Positions 36,146-44,621 of a DNA stretch of 64,000 bases are shown piece by piece (within the stretch, counting starts at the first letter, position 1; each line of letters starts with the position of its first letter). Under the pieces are notes generated by a model. The model was given only the letters and a program-made list of their open reading frames with translations, searched no databases and was not told the DNA's origin. The stretch is taken from assembly GCF_001723605.1 (NCBI RefSeq), contig NZ_CP017111.1, positions 1,426,001-1,490,000 on the forward strand, given 5' to 3'. This stretch comes from Sulfurospirillum halorespirans DSM 13726. Its GTDB lineage: Bacteria > Campylobacterota > Campylobacteria > Campylobacterales > Sulfurospirillaceae. The position numbers were made by a program, and so were the translations under genes.

Positions 36146-37180
36146 ATGACTGTAGCCGTTTTATTTGGCGCCCAAAGTTTTGAACATGAGATTAGCGTGG
36201 TGAGTGCCATCGCGCTTAAAAAAGTCCTAAAATGCGACATTGTTTATATTTTTTGTGATTATGAACGTAATTTTTACCTGATCCCGACCGATAAAATTAC
36301 CTCCAAACGCTTTAGCAGTGGTGAGTACAAAAAAGACAAAGCGCTTCTCCTTAAGCAAGGTGGTTTTTACGCTAAAAAGATGCTGGGAGAAGAGAAAATT
36401 ACGTTTGATGTGATGATCAACCTTGTGCATGGACGAGATGGCGAAGATGGAAAACTAAGTTCACTGCTTGATTTTTTTGGTGTGCCTTACATTGGTCCAC
36501 GCACAGAGGGGAGTTGCATCAGTTACAACAAACTGTTTACGAAACTCTACGCACAAGAAGTGGGTGTGAATGTGCTCGATTACCAAGCGCTTCGTAAAGG
36601 TAGCAATGAGCTGATTCGTGTTCCGTATCCTTTGATCATCAAGCCGCTTCGTCTTGGAAGTTCCATTGGGATTGGCATTGTGAAAGAGAAAAAAGAGCTT
36701 GAGTATGCACTCGATGTCGCCTTTGAATTTGATGACACGGTTTTAATAGAGCCTTTTATTAGCGGTGTCAAAGAGTACAATCTTGCAGGGTGCAAGACCG
36801 ACGCATTTCAATTTTCGATCATTGAAGAGCCCCAAAAAGAGGAATTTTTAGACTTTGATAAAAAGTATTTGGACTTTTCACGCACCAAAAGAGTTAATGA
36901 AGCCACGCTTGATGCCCAAGAAGAAGCCAGCATTAAAGAGGCGTTTGAGAGGCTTTACGATCCACTCTTTTTAGGTGCACTCATTCGTTGTGACTTCTTT
37001 GTTGTTGAGGGCAAAGTTTATTTGAATGAGATTAACCCCATTCCTGGAAGCATGGCAAATTACCTTTTTGATGATTTTGATGGCGTGATGAAAGCGCTTT
37101 CAAACTACTTACCCAAAGATATTACGATGAGCAAAGAGTACCGCTATATTAACTCAATTCAAGCCGCTAAAGGGAAGTAA
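36146..37180 (+). CDS. ddl: D-alanine--D-alanine ligase
   Basis: A 344-residue ATP-grasp ligase joining two D-Ala for peptidoglycan. N-terminal FGAQSFEHEISVVSA, LVHGRDGEDGKLSSLLDFFGVPYIGP, PLIIKPLRLGSSIGIGIVKE (ATP-grasp) and VYLNEINPIPGSMANYLF (Mg and substrate loop) are all clear. It begins 12 bp after ruvA with AAGGAAG upstream. It acts just before MurF, which is encoded 1.3 kb downstream. Confidence 0.96.
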   Translation: MTVAVLFGAQSFEHEISVVSAIALKKVLKCDIVYIFCDYERNFYLIPTDKITSKRFSSGEYKKDKALLLKQGGFYAKKMLGEEKITFDVMINLVHGRDGEDGKLSSLLDFFGVPYIGPRTEGSCISYNKLFTKLYAQEVGVNVLDYQALRKGSNELIRVPYPLIIKPLRLGSSIGIGIVKEKKELEYALDVAFEFDDTVLIEPFISGVKEYNLAGCKTDAFQFSIIEEPQKEEFLDFDKKYLDFSRTKRVNEATLDAQEEASIKEAFERLYDPLFLGALIRCDFFVVEGKVYLNEINPIPGSMANYLFDDFDGVMKALSNYLPKDITMSKEYRYINSIQAAKGK

Positions 37181-37188
37181 CAGTGTTG

Positions 37189-37210
37189 TTTATGTAAGAT
37201 ATTACATAAA
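37189..37210. promoter_or_regulatory. Inverted repeat, probable operator of the Phd-type antitoxin gene
   Basis: TATGTAA (37191-37197) and TTACATA (37202-37208) form a perfect inverted repeat around GATA, extended by two more T/A pairs outward to 37189 and 37210. It lies 20-40 bp before the antitoxin start. Phd/YefM proteins repress their own promoters by binding such short palindromes, so autoregulation is a sensible reading. Note that TTACAT is also a half-site of the window-wide TTACATGTAA motif. Confidence 0.5.
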
Positions 37211-37230
37211 ATTTTGCACAAAGGTATGTA

Positions 37231-37455
37231 ATGACCTACGCTAAAAACGAGATAATGACAGCAACCGATATGGTGCGCAACTTTAGCTCCGTCTTAGGAA
37301 GCCTCAGTAAAGGGGAAAACAAACGTATCGTCATCGTGAAAAATAACCGTTTTGAAGCGGTAATGATTACGGTGGACGAATACGAAAAAATGAGCGAAGC
37401 GGTTCATATTTTGGAAAAAATCTACGCTAGCACGAAAAAGAAGAGTGATGGCTAA
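37231..37455 (+). CDS. Phd/YefM-family antitoxin, no adjacent toxin
   Basis: A 74-residue protein. ATG 37231 has AAAGG 6 bases upstream. The N-terminal half (IMTATDMVRNFSSVLGSLSKGENKRIVIVKNNRFEAVMITVDEYEKM) has the Phd/YefM fold: a ribbon for DNA binding and the phrase 'I.KN.R..AV.I..DEYE'. The C-terminal part, which normally wraps the toxin, is short. No RelE, Doc or other small toxin gene is next to it; the next gene is an alpha/beta hydrolase overlapping by 8 bp. It may be an orphan regulator. Confidence 0.8.
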   Translation: MTYAKNEIMTATDMVRNFSSVLGSLSKGENKRIVIVKNNRFEAVMITVDEYEKMSEAVHILEKIYASTKKKSDG

Positions 37456-38167
37456 GAGAGAGATTGTATTTCAAAATAGCACGTATGCGCTCTCCTACGA
37501 GCTACTCAACCAACATCAACCTCAAACGATTCTGTTTCTACATGGCTGGGGAAGCAGTAAAGAGATCATGAAGCAAGCGTTTGGCAAGTGCTTTCCTGCG
37601 TACCAGCATCTCTATCTTGATCTTCCTGGATTTGGAGCTTCTTCCATTAATGATGTCATTGAAACAGGAACTTACGCAGACATTGTTCAGGTTTTCTTGA
37701 AGGCTTTACATGTAAAACCTCTCATCGTTTTTGGACACTCTTTTGGGGGAAAAGTTGCCACATTACTTCAGCCAGAGGTGTTGGTGCTACTCTCCAGTGC
37801 TGGCATACTTGCGCCAAAATCCCTGAAAATCAGAGCAAAAATAGCACTTTTTAAACTGCTCAAACCCTTCGCTCCACGCTCGTTCTACCGCTTTTTTGCG
37901 ACCAAAGATGTGGAGGGCATGAGTAACGTGATGTATGAAATTCTCAAATGCGTTGTCAACGAAGACTTGAGCGCGCAATTTCTTACATGTAAAGCCAAAA
38001 GCTTTCTGTTTTGGGGAAAAGAGGACACCGCAACTCCTCTTTCAAGTGGCGAAAAGATGCACGCGCTTATCAAGGGAAGTCACTTTTATGCGATGGAAGG
38101 CGATCATTTCTTTTTTATCAAACAGGCAAAACAGATTGAAAAAACACTGGGAGAGTTTGGATGGTGA
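37448..38167 (+). CDS. Alpha/beta hydrolase
   Basis: A 239-residue alpha/beta-fold hydrolase. ATG 37448 is used; a GTG one codon upstream is in frame. The oxyanion motif is FLHGWGSSKE (residues 30-39), the nucleophile Ser98 is in VFGHSFGGK, the acid is in FWGKEDTATP, and the histidine in MEGDHFFF. Most like small esterases or BioH-like enzymes, but substrate cannot be told. It overlaps both its neighbours, so it is part of the ruvA-ddl-murF transcript. Two TTACATGTAA copies (37706 LHVK, 37983 TCK) lie inside. Confidence 0.85.
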   Translation: MAKREIVFQNSTYALSYELLNQHQPQTILFLHGWGSSKEIMKQAFGKCFPAYQHLYLDLPGFGASSINDVIETGTYADIVQVFLKALHVKPLIVFGHSFGGKVATLLQPEVLVLLSSAGILAPKSLKIRAKIALFKLLKPFAPRSFYRFFATKDVEGMSNVMYEILKCVVNEDLSAQFLTCKAKSFLFWGKEDTATPLSSGEKMHALIKGSHFYAMEGDHFFFIKQAKQIEKTLGEFGW

Positions 38168-38433
38168 ATACCTATCTGCTTAATGTCACAGGGCATGTTC
38201 AAGGCGTAGGGTATCGTCGTTTTGTGCTCAGTGTAGCAAAGGCTTTGGACTACGTTGGTTATGTGAAAAATCTTGCAGATGGCAGCGTTGAAGTGGTCAT
38301 CAACACTGAATTTGAAGAAGAGTTGGAGTTTTTTATCAGCAAGCTTTACGATGGAACACTGTTTTCAGCGGTTCACGACGTTACATGTAAAAAGATCGAA
38401 ATGATGATCTTTGATGATTTTGAAAAGAGATAA
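38161..38433 (+). CDS. acyP: Acylphosphatase
   Basis: A 90-residue acylphosphatase-fold protein with the signature GHVQGVGYRRFV at residues 11-22 and the second signature VKNLADGSVEV at 35-45. Arg19 and Asn37 align with the catalytic Arg and Asn of characterised enzymes. It hydrolyses acyl phosphates such as acetyl phosphate; pta and ackA, which make and use acetyl phosphate, lie 1.5 kb downstream. A TTACATGTAA copy at 38381 is read TCK. Confidence 0.88.
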   Translation: MVNTYLLNVTGHVQGVGYRRFVLSVAKALDYVGYVKNLADGSVEVVINTEFEEELEFFISKLYDGTLFSAVHDVTCKKIEMMIFDDFEKR

Positions 38434-38438
38434 GGGTT

Positions 38439-39875
38439 ATGGATCAAATGGTTTTAAGTGTGGTACATCTATGTTTTATTTTAGGAATCGGGTTTTATTT
38501 TATCACCGCAATGCAGTGGTACAGCTATAGGCTTGAACGCATTTTCTTCCACTACAACCGTTACGACTGGCATCTTTACTTCTTTGCGCTTCCATTAATG
38601 GGTTATTATTTTTTAGAAGGCATTTTTCTCTACGCGTTTGTTGCACTCTTTTTAGCACTGCTGTTTGTTTGGCAAAAAAAGATGGACAAAAAATTGGTCT
38701 GGACGGCACGCGTCAAACGCTTTTTCCTCTTTTTAGTGTTAGCAACCTTGTTTCAAGATCTGTTATGTTTAATGCTTGCCTCATGTTTCAAACTGGGCAT
38801 CATCATTCCTTTGGCGGTGGCTCAATGTGCAAGTATGGTGTACGAAAAGATCCTTTTTGAAGGGTTTAAAAAAGAGGCACAGCACAGATTGATGAACAAT
38901 CCAAAGCTCAAAGTGGTTGCCATTACTGCCAGTTACGGAAAAACGAGCATTAAAAACTTTCTGGCACAGATTTTAAGCAGCCAACTCAAGGTCTACAAAA
39001 CGCCTCGCAGTGTCAATACTCTTGGAGGCATCATCAAAGACATTAATGAATCACTACCCGATGTATGCGATGTTTACATCGTTGAAGCAGGAGCACGTAT
39101 GCGAGGTGACATTGATGAGATCGCGCGACTGGTTCATCCGCATATCGCCGTGGTAGGGTGCATTGGAGAACAGCATATTGAGTACTTTAAAACGCTTGAA
39201 AACATCCGCAATACCAAAATGGAGATGATCAACTCAACGCGACTTGAGAAGGCTTTTGTGCATGAGAGTGCCAACATTAAACCAACCTCGATGATCCTCT
39301 CATTTGGCTCTGAGTTGAGCGATATTGAAGCCTCATTGCAAGGGCTCAGCTTTTCTATGATGCTTGATGGCGTTAAAGAGCACTTTACATGTAAGCTTTT
39401 GGGTGCGTTTAATGCTATCAATATTGCCGCAGCGATTCACGTTGCACGCGCGTTGGGGCTGGAACTTCCTGTGATTAAAGAAGCGGTTGCAAATCTGCAA
39501 GGCGTGGAGCATCGTCTGCAAAAAATTGAGGCAGGTGGAAAGCTTATTATTGATGATAGTTACAATGGTAATTTAGAAGGCATGCTGAGTTCATACGATC
39601 TTGTTGCAACGCATGTGGGGCGCAAAGTGATCATCACGCCAGGTATTGTTGAAAGCAGTGAAGAGGCCAATGCCGCTCTAGCGCAAAAAATAGACGCTGT
39701 TTTTGATCTGGTGATCCTCACAGGCAAGGCTAATGTTGAGATCTTAGATTTACATGTAAAAAAAGCGCAGAAGATTATACTCAGTGATAAATCAAAACTC
39801 CAAGAGACCTTGGCGGAACAAACGCACGCGGGAGATGTGATACTTTTTTCGAATGATGCTCCAAATTTTATCTAA
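38439..39875 (+). CDS. murF: UDP-N-acetylmuramoyl-tripeptide--D-Ala-D-Ala ligase with N-terminal membrane domain
   Basis: A 478-residue Mur ligase. The first about 145 residues are unusual: four to five hydrophobic segments (LCFILGIGFYFITAMQWY, LYFFALPLMGYYFLEGIFLYAFVALFLALLF, FFLFLVLATLFQDLLCLML, IIIPLAVAQCASM) take the place of the soluble MurF N-domain. The ATPase motif is ITASYGKTSIKNF, followed by the carbamylated-lysine region and IIDDSYNGNLEGM in the C-terminal domain. It adds D-Ala-D-Ala to the nucleotide precursor; ddl is nearby. Palindrome copies at 39385 (TCK) and 39750 (LHVK). Confidence 0.85.
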   Translation: MDQMVLSVVHLCFILGIGFYFITAMQWYSYRLERIFFHYNRYDWHLYFFALPLMGYYFLEGIFLYAFVALFLALLFVWQKKMDKKLVWTARVKRFFLFLVLATLFQDLLCLMLASCFKLGIIIPLAVAQCASMVYEKILFEGFKKEAQHRLMNNPKLKVVAITASYGKTSIKNFLAQILSSQLKVYKTPRSVNTLGGIIKDINESLPDVCDVYIVEAGARMRGDIDEIARLVHPHIAVVGCIGEQHIEYFKTLENIRNTKMEMINSTRLEKAFVHESANIKPTSMILSFGSELSDIEASLQGLSFSMMLDGVKEHFTCKLLGAFNAINIAAAIHVARALGLELPVIKEAVANLQGVEHRLQKIEAGGKLIIDDSYNGNLEGMLSSYDLVATHVGRKVIITPGIVESSEEANAALAQKIDAVFDLVILTGKANVEILDLHVKKAQKIILSDKSKLQETLAEQTHAGDVILFSNDAPNFI

Positions 39876-39888
39876 AAATCCTATTTTA

Positions 39889-39907
39889 TTATACGAATGT
39901 TATACGA
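39889..39907 (+). promoter_or_regulatory. Direct repeats and -10 upstream of pta
   Basis: TTATACGA occurs twice, at 39889-39896 and 39900-39907, exactly 11 bp apart (one helical turn), with TATGAT (39915-39920) downstream as a possible -10 and AAAGGAG before the pta ATG. The spacing suits a regulator binding one face of the DNA. No regulator can be named. Confidence 0.4.
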
Positions 39908-39944
39908 TCTAAAGTATGATAGGGGATAATTTAAAAGGAGTGAG

Positions 39945-42053
39945 ATGAAAACGAAGAGTTTATATATCTCATCGCTTGCGCCAGCAGCGGGCAGTCTGAT
40001 CGTAGCGATGGGTATTATGGAGCTGTTAAAAAGCCGTCTTGGGAGAGTTGCTTTTTTTCGCCCTGTCATTTTAGATGGCAGTGGAGCCGATAAAGATATT
40101 AACTTTATGTTAGAGTATTATGCACTGGGTATGGAGTATAAAGATGCCTATGGTTATACGGTACATGAAGTTGAAAGCTTAATTGCAGAAAATAAGTTCA
40201 ATCACGTTTTAGAAAACCTTATTGATAAACTCAAAATCTTGGAAAGCCAGTATGATTTTGTTCTCATCGAAGGGCTCAATCAGTCTAACTTTTCACAAGC
40301 ACTTGATTTTGACATCAATCTCTCCATTGCTAAAAATCTCAGTAGCCCTTTTATTGGTGTCCTCAAAGGCAAAAATAAGAGCGTCAAAGAGGTGATGGAT
40401 GAGATTTTGATTGAAGCAGAGGCGATTAAAGGTGCAGGCTGTCAACACTTTGCAACCTTTGTCAATCGTTTAGGCGAAGACGAAGCTGAAGAGCTCAAAG
40501 CGCTTTCAAAACAAGATGCTTTACAATGCGCACCGCTCTATTTTTTACCCGAAGTTCCAGAACTCGACACTCCAACCGTCGCTGAAATCAAAAAAGCGCT
40601 TGGCTGTATGCACATTTACGGTGAAGAAAAAGATCTCAGACGTGTGGTCAAACAGAGCAAAATTGCAGCGATGAAACTCGATAATTTCTTAGAATACATC
40701 GAAGATGGCGACTTGGTTATCACTTCAGGTGATCGCTCTGACATTATTGTCGGCTGCTTGAGTACGGTTTTTTCTAACAATTACCCGAACATCTCAGGTA
40801 TTTTACTGACCGCTGGTATGATGCCTCACAAATCCATCAACAAGCTTGTTGCAGGATTTAAAGATCTCTCTATTCCTATCTTAAGTGTGGAAGATGGCAC
40901 CTTTAATACAGCAGTCAATGTTGCGAAAGTTCCTGCAACCATTACACCGCAAAGTGTACGAAAAATCGCGTTGGCTATGGGACTTTTCTCTTCCAATGTC
41001 AATATCACAGAGATTGAAAAGTGTATCGACACCGAATCAGCCACAAGTGCTATTACTCCGATTATGTTTGAGTATGCACTTTTTGAGCGTGCGAGAAGAG
41101 ATCGTAAAAAAATTGTCTTGCCTGAGAGCAATGATGAGCGCATTTTGCGTGCAACAGAGATTTTGTTGCGTCGTGATGTTGCTGATATTATTCTTTTAGG
41201 CGTTGAAGAAGAGGTTCGCCAAAAAAGTGCAAGTCTTGGACTAGACATTAGCAAAGCGACCATCATCGATCCGTTGAATTCTCCGCTTATGGATGAGTTT
41301 GTGACGTCGTTTTACGAGATGCGAAAAGCCAAAGGGCTTGCGCTTGATGTGGCACGCGATAGCATGATGATGAAAAATTACTTTGGAACGATGATGGTCT
41401 ATCTTGGACATGCCGATGGTATGGTTTCAGGCGCTATTCACACGACACAAGAGACGATTCGACCTGCGCTTCAGATCATCAAAACTAAGCCAGGTATCTC
41501 CATTGTTTCGAGCCTTTTCTTTATGTGTTTGGATACACGTGTGTTGGTTTATGGCGATTGTGCCGTCAATCAAGACCCTAATGCAGAGGAGCTTGCGCAA
41601 ATTGCTATCTCCTCTGCCGATACGGCAAAAATGTTTGGTATTGAGCCAAAAATCGCGATGCTTTCTTACTCTACGGGTGATTCAGGCAAGGGTGAAGAGG
41701 TTGAAAAAGTGCGTCTTGCAACGAAGATTGTCAAAGAGACACGTCCTGATTTATTGGTCGAAGGTCCGATTCAATACGACGCTGCCATTGATCCAAGTGT
41801 TGCTAAAACCAAACTGCCAAACAGTCAGGTCGCTGGTAAAGCAACGATCTTTATCTTCCCCGATCTTAATACAGGCAATAACACCTACAAAGCGGTTCAA
41901 AGAAGCTCCGGTGCGGTTGCCATTGGTCCCGTTTTACAAGGCCTTAGAAAACCAGTTAATGACTTAAGTCGTGGATGTTTAGTCCCTGATATTGTCAATA
42001 CCGTTGCCATTACAGCCATTCAAGCACAAACCAATGATGGAGATATTAAGTGA
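39945..42053 (+). CDS. pta: Phosphate acetyltransferase (long, multi-domain form)
   Basis: A 702-residue Pta that interconverts acetyl-CoA and acetyl phosphate. Residues 1-220 are an AAA-like dethiobiotin synthetase-type domain (SLAPAAGSLIVAMGIMELL), 220-380 a DRTGG domain, and 385-702 the catalytic PTA_PTB domain (LPESNDERILRATEIL, GMVSGAIHTTQETIRPALQII, VEGPIQYDAAIDP, FPDLNTGNNTYKAVQR). Its TGA overlaps the ackA GTG start, so the acetate pathway enzymes are coupled. In this phylum the pair allows acetate overflow and use. Confidence 0.96.
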   Translation: MKTKSLYISSLAPAAGSLIVAMGIMELLKSRLGRVAFFRPVILDGSGADKDINFMLEYYALGMEYKDAYGYTVHEVESLIAENKFNHVLENLIDKLKILESQYDFVLIEGLNQSNFSQALDFDINLSIAKNLSSPFIGVLKGKNKSVKEVMDEILIEAEAIKGAGCQHFATFVNRLGEDEAEELKALSKQDALQCAPLYFLPEVPELDTPTVAEIKKALGCMHIYGEEKDLRRVVKQSKIAAMKLDNFLEYIEDGDLVITSGDRSDIIVGCLSTVFSNNYPNISGILLTAGMMPHKSINKLVAGFKDLSIPILSVEDGTFNTAVNVAKVPATITPQSVRKIALAMGLFSSNVNITEIEKCIDTESATSAITPIMFEYALFERARRDRKKIVLPESNDERILRATEILLRRDVADIILLGVEEEVRQKSASLGLDISKATIIDPLNSPLMDEFVTSFYEMRKAKGLALDVARDSMMMKNYFGTMMVYLGHADGMVSGAIHTTQETIRPALQIIKTKPGISIVSSLFFMCLDTRVLVYGDCAVNQDPNAEELAQIAISSADTAKMFGIEPKIAMLSYSTGDSGKGEEVEKVRLATKIVKETRPDLLVEGPIQYDAAIDPSVAKTKLPNSQVAGKATIFIFPDLNTGNNTYKAVQRSSGAVAIGPVLQGLRKPVNDLSRGCLVPDIVNTVAITAIQAQTNDGDIK

Positions 42054-43258
42054 AAATTTTAGTCTTAAATGCGGGTAGTTCTTCTGTTAAATATCAACTC
42101 TTTAATATGGCAAATAATGCCGTTCTCGCCAGTGGTATGATTGAGCAAATCGGCGAAAAAGAGTCGATGGCTAAAATTAAGTACAAAGATGCGGATGATG
42201 TTGAGCATAAACGAGAGCAAAAATGTGCCATTCCTGATCATGATGAAGCACTCAAATGGATGAGTCAAGCGTTGATTCATTCGGGTGTGATTAAAGATCT
42301 CAATGATCTTGATGGCATCGGGCACCGTGTTGTTCAAGGAGGCGCTTCGTTTCAAGAACCTGCGATGGTCAATGAGTATGTTATGTCGGAGATTGAGCGT
42401 CTGATTCCTCTAGGACCCTTGCACAATCCTGGACATTTAGCAGGAATGAGAGTCGCGGTGCACCAAAGCCCCAATGTGCCTCAAGTGGCCATTTTTGACA
42501 CTGCTTTTCATTCAACATTGCCAAAATACGCTTACATGTACGCGATTCCTTACAAATATTATGATGATTTACGCATTCGTCGTTATGGTTTTCATGGAAC
42601 ATCGCATCGCTACATTGTGAAAGAAGCCGCCAAATACCTGAAGCAAGATGTCAATACCCTCAATGCCATTACGCTTCACTTAGGCAACGGTGCGAGTGTT
42701 GCTGCCATTGAAAATGGTAAAAGTGTGGACACTTCTATGGGCTTAACACCGCTTGAAGGACTCATTATGGGAACACGCAGTGGCGATATTGACCCTGCTA
42801 TTTTGTTCTATTTGGCACGAAAGCGTGGGCTGACACTTGATGATCTTGATAAAATGCTCAATAAAGAGAGTGGTTTAAAAGGGATATGCGGAAGCAACGA
42901 CATGCGAGAAATTACGCAAATGGCAGAAGAGGGCGATGAAAAAGCTCAGCTTGCGCGCGATATGTTTAACTACCGTCTGAAAAAGTACATTGGCTCTTAC
43001 AGCGCGGTACTTGGGCGTGTCGATTGCATCGTTTTTACAGGCGGAATTGGTGAAAATGACAGTGGGGTTCGCCTCAAGTCGTGTGAAAATTTAGAAAATT
43101 TTGGCATTAAGATTGATCCACTGCTCAATGAAATGCGCTCAAGCGATATTCTGCAAATTAGCGCACCAGATAGCAAGGTCAAAGTATTAGTTATCCCTAC
43201 AAACGAAGAGTTGGAAATCGCAATGGAAACGATGGAGATGATCGAAAAACATCACTAA
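42050..43258 (+). CDS. ackA: Acetate kinase
   Basis: A 402-residue acetate kinase starting at GTG 42050, which overlaps the pta stop. Signatures are VLNAGSSSVKYQLF, FDTAFHSTLP, RRYGFHGTSHRYI, LHLGNGASVAA, and FTGGIGEND. It makes ATP from acetyl phosphate. The near-match TTACATGTAC lies at 42532. A strong terminator hairpin built from two palindrome copies follows 7 bp after its stop. Confidence 0.97.
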   Translation: MKILVLNAGSSSVKYQLFNMANNAVLASGMIEQIGEKESMAKIKYKDADDVEHKREQKCAIPDHDEALKWMSQALIHSGVIKDLNDLDGIGHRVVQGGASFQEPAMVNEYVMSEIERLIPLGPLHNPGHLAGMRVAVHQSPNVPQVAIFDTAFHSTLPKYAYMYAIPYKYYDDLRIRRYGFHGTSHRYIVKEAAKYLKQDVNTLNAITLHLGNGASVAAIENGKSVDTSMGLTPLEGLIMGTRSGDIDPAILFYLARKRGLTLDDLDKMLNKESGLKGICGSNDMREITQMAEEGDEKAQLARDMFNYRLKKYIGSYSAVLGRVDCIVFTGGIGENDSGVRLKSCENLENFGIKIDPLLNEMRSSDILQISAPDSKVKVLVIPTNEELEIAMETMEMIEKHH

Positions 43259-43265
43259 AATTAGT

Positions 43266-43299
43266 GTTTACATGTAAAGAAAAATCTTTACATGTAAAC
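43266..43299. terminator. Terminator made of two inverted TTACATGTAA copies
   Basis: The arm at 43266-43280 (two-sided extension of the motif, GTTTACATGTAAAGA) pairs perfectly over 15 bp with 43285-43299, with AAAA as the loop, followed by CTTCTTTATT. The two motif copies (43268-43277, 43288-43297) are 20 bp apart. Each copy is also self-complementary, so a cruciform or two small hairpins are alternatives. It lies between convergent ackA and yqeY. Confidence 0.7.
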
Positions 43300-43363
43300 C
43301 TTCTTTATTAACAGAGTTTTTAAAGCTTTGCTTTAAAAGCGTGATAAGCGTTCTAATAGAATT

Positions 43364-43810
43364 CTAAATTAAAAGTTCTTTGGCAATAGCGTTGATGCGT
43401 TTACCATCTGCCACGCCTTCGCATTCTGCAAGCACACCTGCCATAATCTTTCCAATCTCTTTCAGGCTCGTAGCACCACTGGATTGAATATGTTTTTGAA
43501 CGATGATTTTAAGTGCTTCATCATCCAATTGTTGTGGCAAATACGATTTTAAAATAGCCGCTTCTGCCATCTCTTTATCGTAAAGATCCATTCGGTCTGC
43601 TTCTTTAAAGGCGGTTGAGGCGTCATCGCGTTGTTTGAGTGATTTTTGGATGATTTTCATGATGTCCGCATCACTCAGCTCTTTGCGCTCATCGACTTCG
43701 ATTTGTTTGAGTGCACTCATCAAAAAACGGATCACATCACGTTTAAAATTGTCTTTGGTTTTCATTGCCTCTTTGAGATCATCTTGGAGTTTTGTTTTGA
43801 GTTGTGACAT
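43364..43810 (-). CDS. GatB/YqeY domain protein
   Basis: A 148-residue YqeY-type protein: LQDDLKEAMKTKDNFKRDVIRFLMSALKQIEVDERKELSD at the N-terminus and the GatB-tail domain with LKEIGKIMAGVLAECEGVADGKRINAIAKELL at the end. The domain is tRNA-binding in GatB, but free-standing YqeY has no firm function. A single gene facing ackA; its promoter overlaps that of flgH. Confidence 0.9.
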   Translation of the reverse strand: MSQLKTKLQDDLKEAMKTKDNFKRDVIRFLMSALKQIEVDERKELSDADIMKIIQKSLKQRDDASTAFKEADRMDLYDKEMAEAAILKSYLPQQLDDEALKIIVQKHIQSSGATSLKEIGKIMAGVLAECEGVADGKRINAIAKELLI

Positions 43811-43851
43811 CTTTTTTCCTTAGAAACTTAATTTGCTTTAGAGGCGTACAT

Positions 43852-43864
43852 TTTATAGTATAAT
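43852..43864. promoter_or_regulatory. Overlapping divergent -10 elements of yqeY and flgH
   Basis: TATAAA on the minus strand (43857-43852) and TATAAT on the plus strand (43859-43864) sit side by side, 42 bp from the yqeY start and 29 bp from the flgH start. Polymerases on the two promoters could not bind together, so the genes probably compete for expression. The flgH signal is housekeeping-like rather than sigma-54-like. Confidence 0.5.
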
Positions 43865-43892
43865 GGTAAAAAATAGAATAAAATGGAGTTGT

Positions 43893-44597
43893 ATGAGAGT
43901 TCTTACATGTAGCTTTGTAGCTGTTTTGGCCTTAGCGGGTTGCTCTGCACATCCTGCGAGTCCTCAAATTAGCATGAAAGCGCCTGTTTATGTCGATGAA
44001 ATTCCTTCGCGCGTGAATGAAAATGTGACCCCTAACCCTGGTAGTCTTTTTGGTCAAGGGGATAATCCTCTCTTTGCCGATCTTAAAGCAATGCACGTCA
44101 ATGATGTCGTAACCGTGACGATTACAGAGAATACAGCCCAAAGTTCTACAGGGAAAAAAACACTTGAAAAAGAGAACTCAAGCAATTTGGGTGCGGGCAT
44201 CACAACTGCCGCTGGAGGTGTGGCTGGTAATGCAGCGAGACAACTCAATAAAGTGGGCAATATTGGCTTTACTGCAGGCTCAAGTAACTCTTTTACGGGA
44301 TCAGGAACAAACACCCGAAATGAGAGTTTTTCCACGACGATTTCAGCACGTATCATTAAAATTTTAAATAATGGCAATTATTTTATTGAAGGGAGTCGTG
44401 AGTTATTGATCAACGGCGAGAAACAGATGATTCAAGTGAGCGGTGTGATTCGCCCGTATGATATTGATCAGTACAATAACATTGATTCTAAATATATTGC
44501 TGAAGCGAAGATTCTCTACAAAACAGAAGGCGATATTGATCAAACGAACACAAAGCCATGGGGTACCAAATTTATGGAAACCATTTGGCCATTTTAA
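43893..44597 (+). CDS. flgH: Flagellar L-ring protein FlgH
   Basis: A 234-residue lipoprotein of the outer-membrane L ring. ATG 43893 is chosen because GGAG lies 5 bases upstream and it opens directly into a lipoprotein signal (RVLTCSFVAVLALAGC, lipobox Cys18). Motifs NPGSLFGQGDNPLFADLKAMHVNDVVTVTITENTAQSS and VSGVIRPYDI are typical of FlgH. No other flagellar genes are adjacent. Its signal peptide codon run contains a near-copy of the palindrome (TTACATGTAG, 43903). Confidence 0.95.
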   Translation: MRVLTCSFVAVLALAGCSAHPASPQISMKAPVYVDEIPSRVNENVTPNPGSLFGQGDNPLFADLKAMHVNDVVTVTITENTAQSSTGKKTLEKENSSNLGAGITTAAGGVAGNAARQLNKVGNIGFTAGSSNSFTGSGTNTRNESFSTTISARIIKILNNGNYFIEGSRELLINGEKQMIQVSGVIRPYDIDQYNNIDSKYIAEAKILYKTEGDIDQTNTKPWGTKFMETIWPF

Positions 44598-44621
44598 TGT
44601 ATTTATGACAAAGGACAGTGA

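Noticed and set aside
37226-37231. ATG-TAA mini reading frame just before the antitoxin start
   Set aside because: Too short to code; it overlaps the ribosome-site spacing by chance.
43820-43892. Sigma-54 promoter for flgH
   Set aside because: TTGCTTT near 43832 has no GG 10 bases before the GC, and a good TATAAT -10 is present instead.
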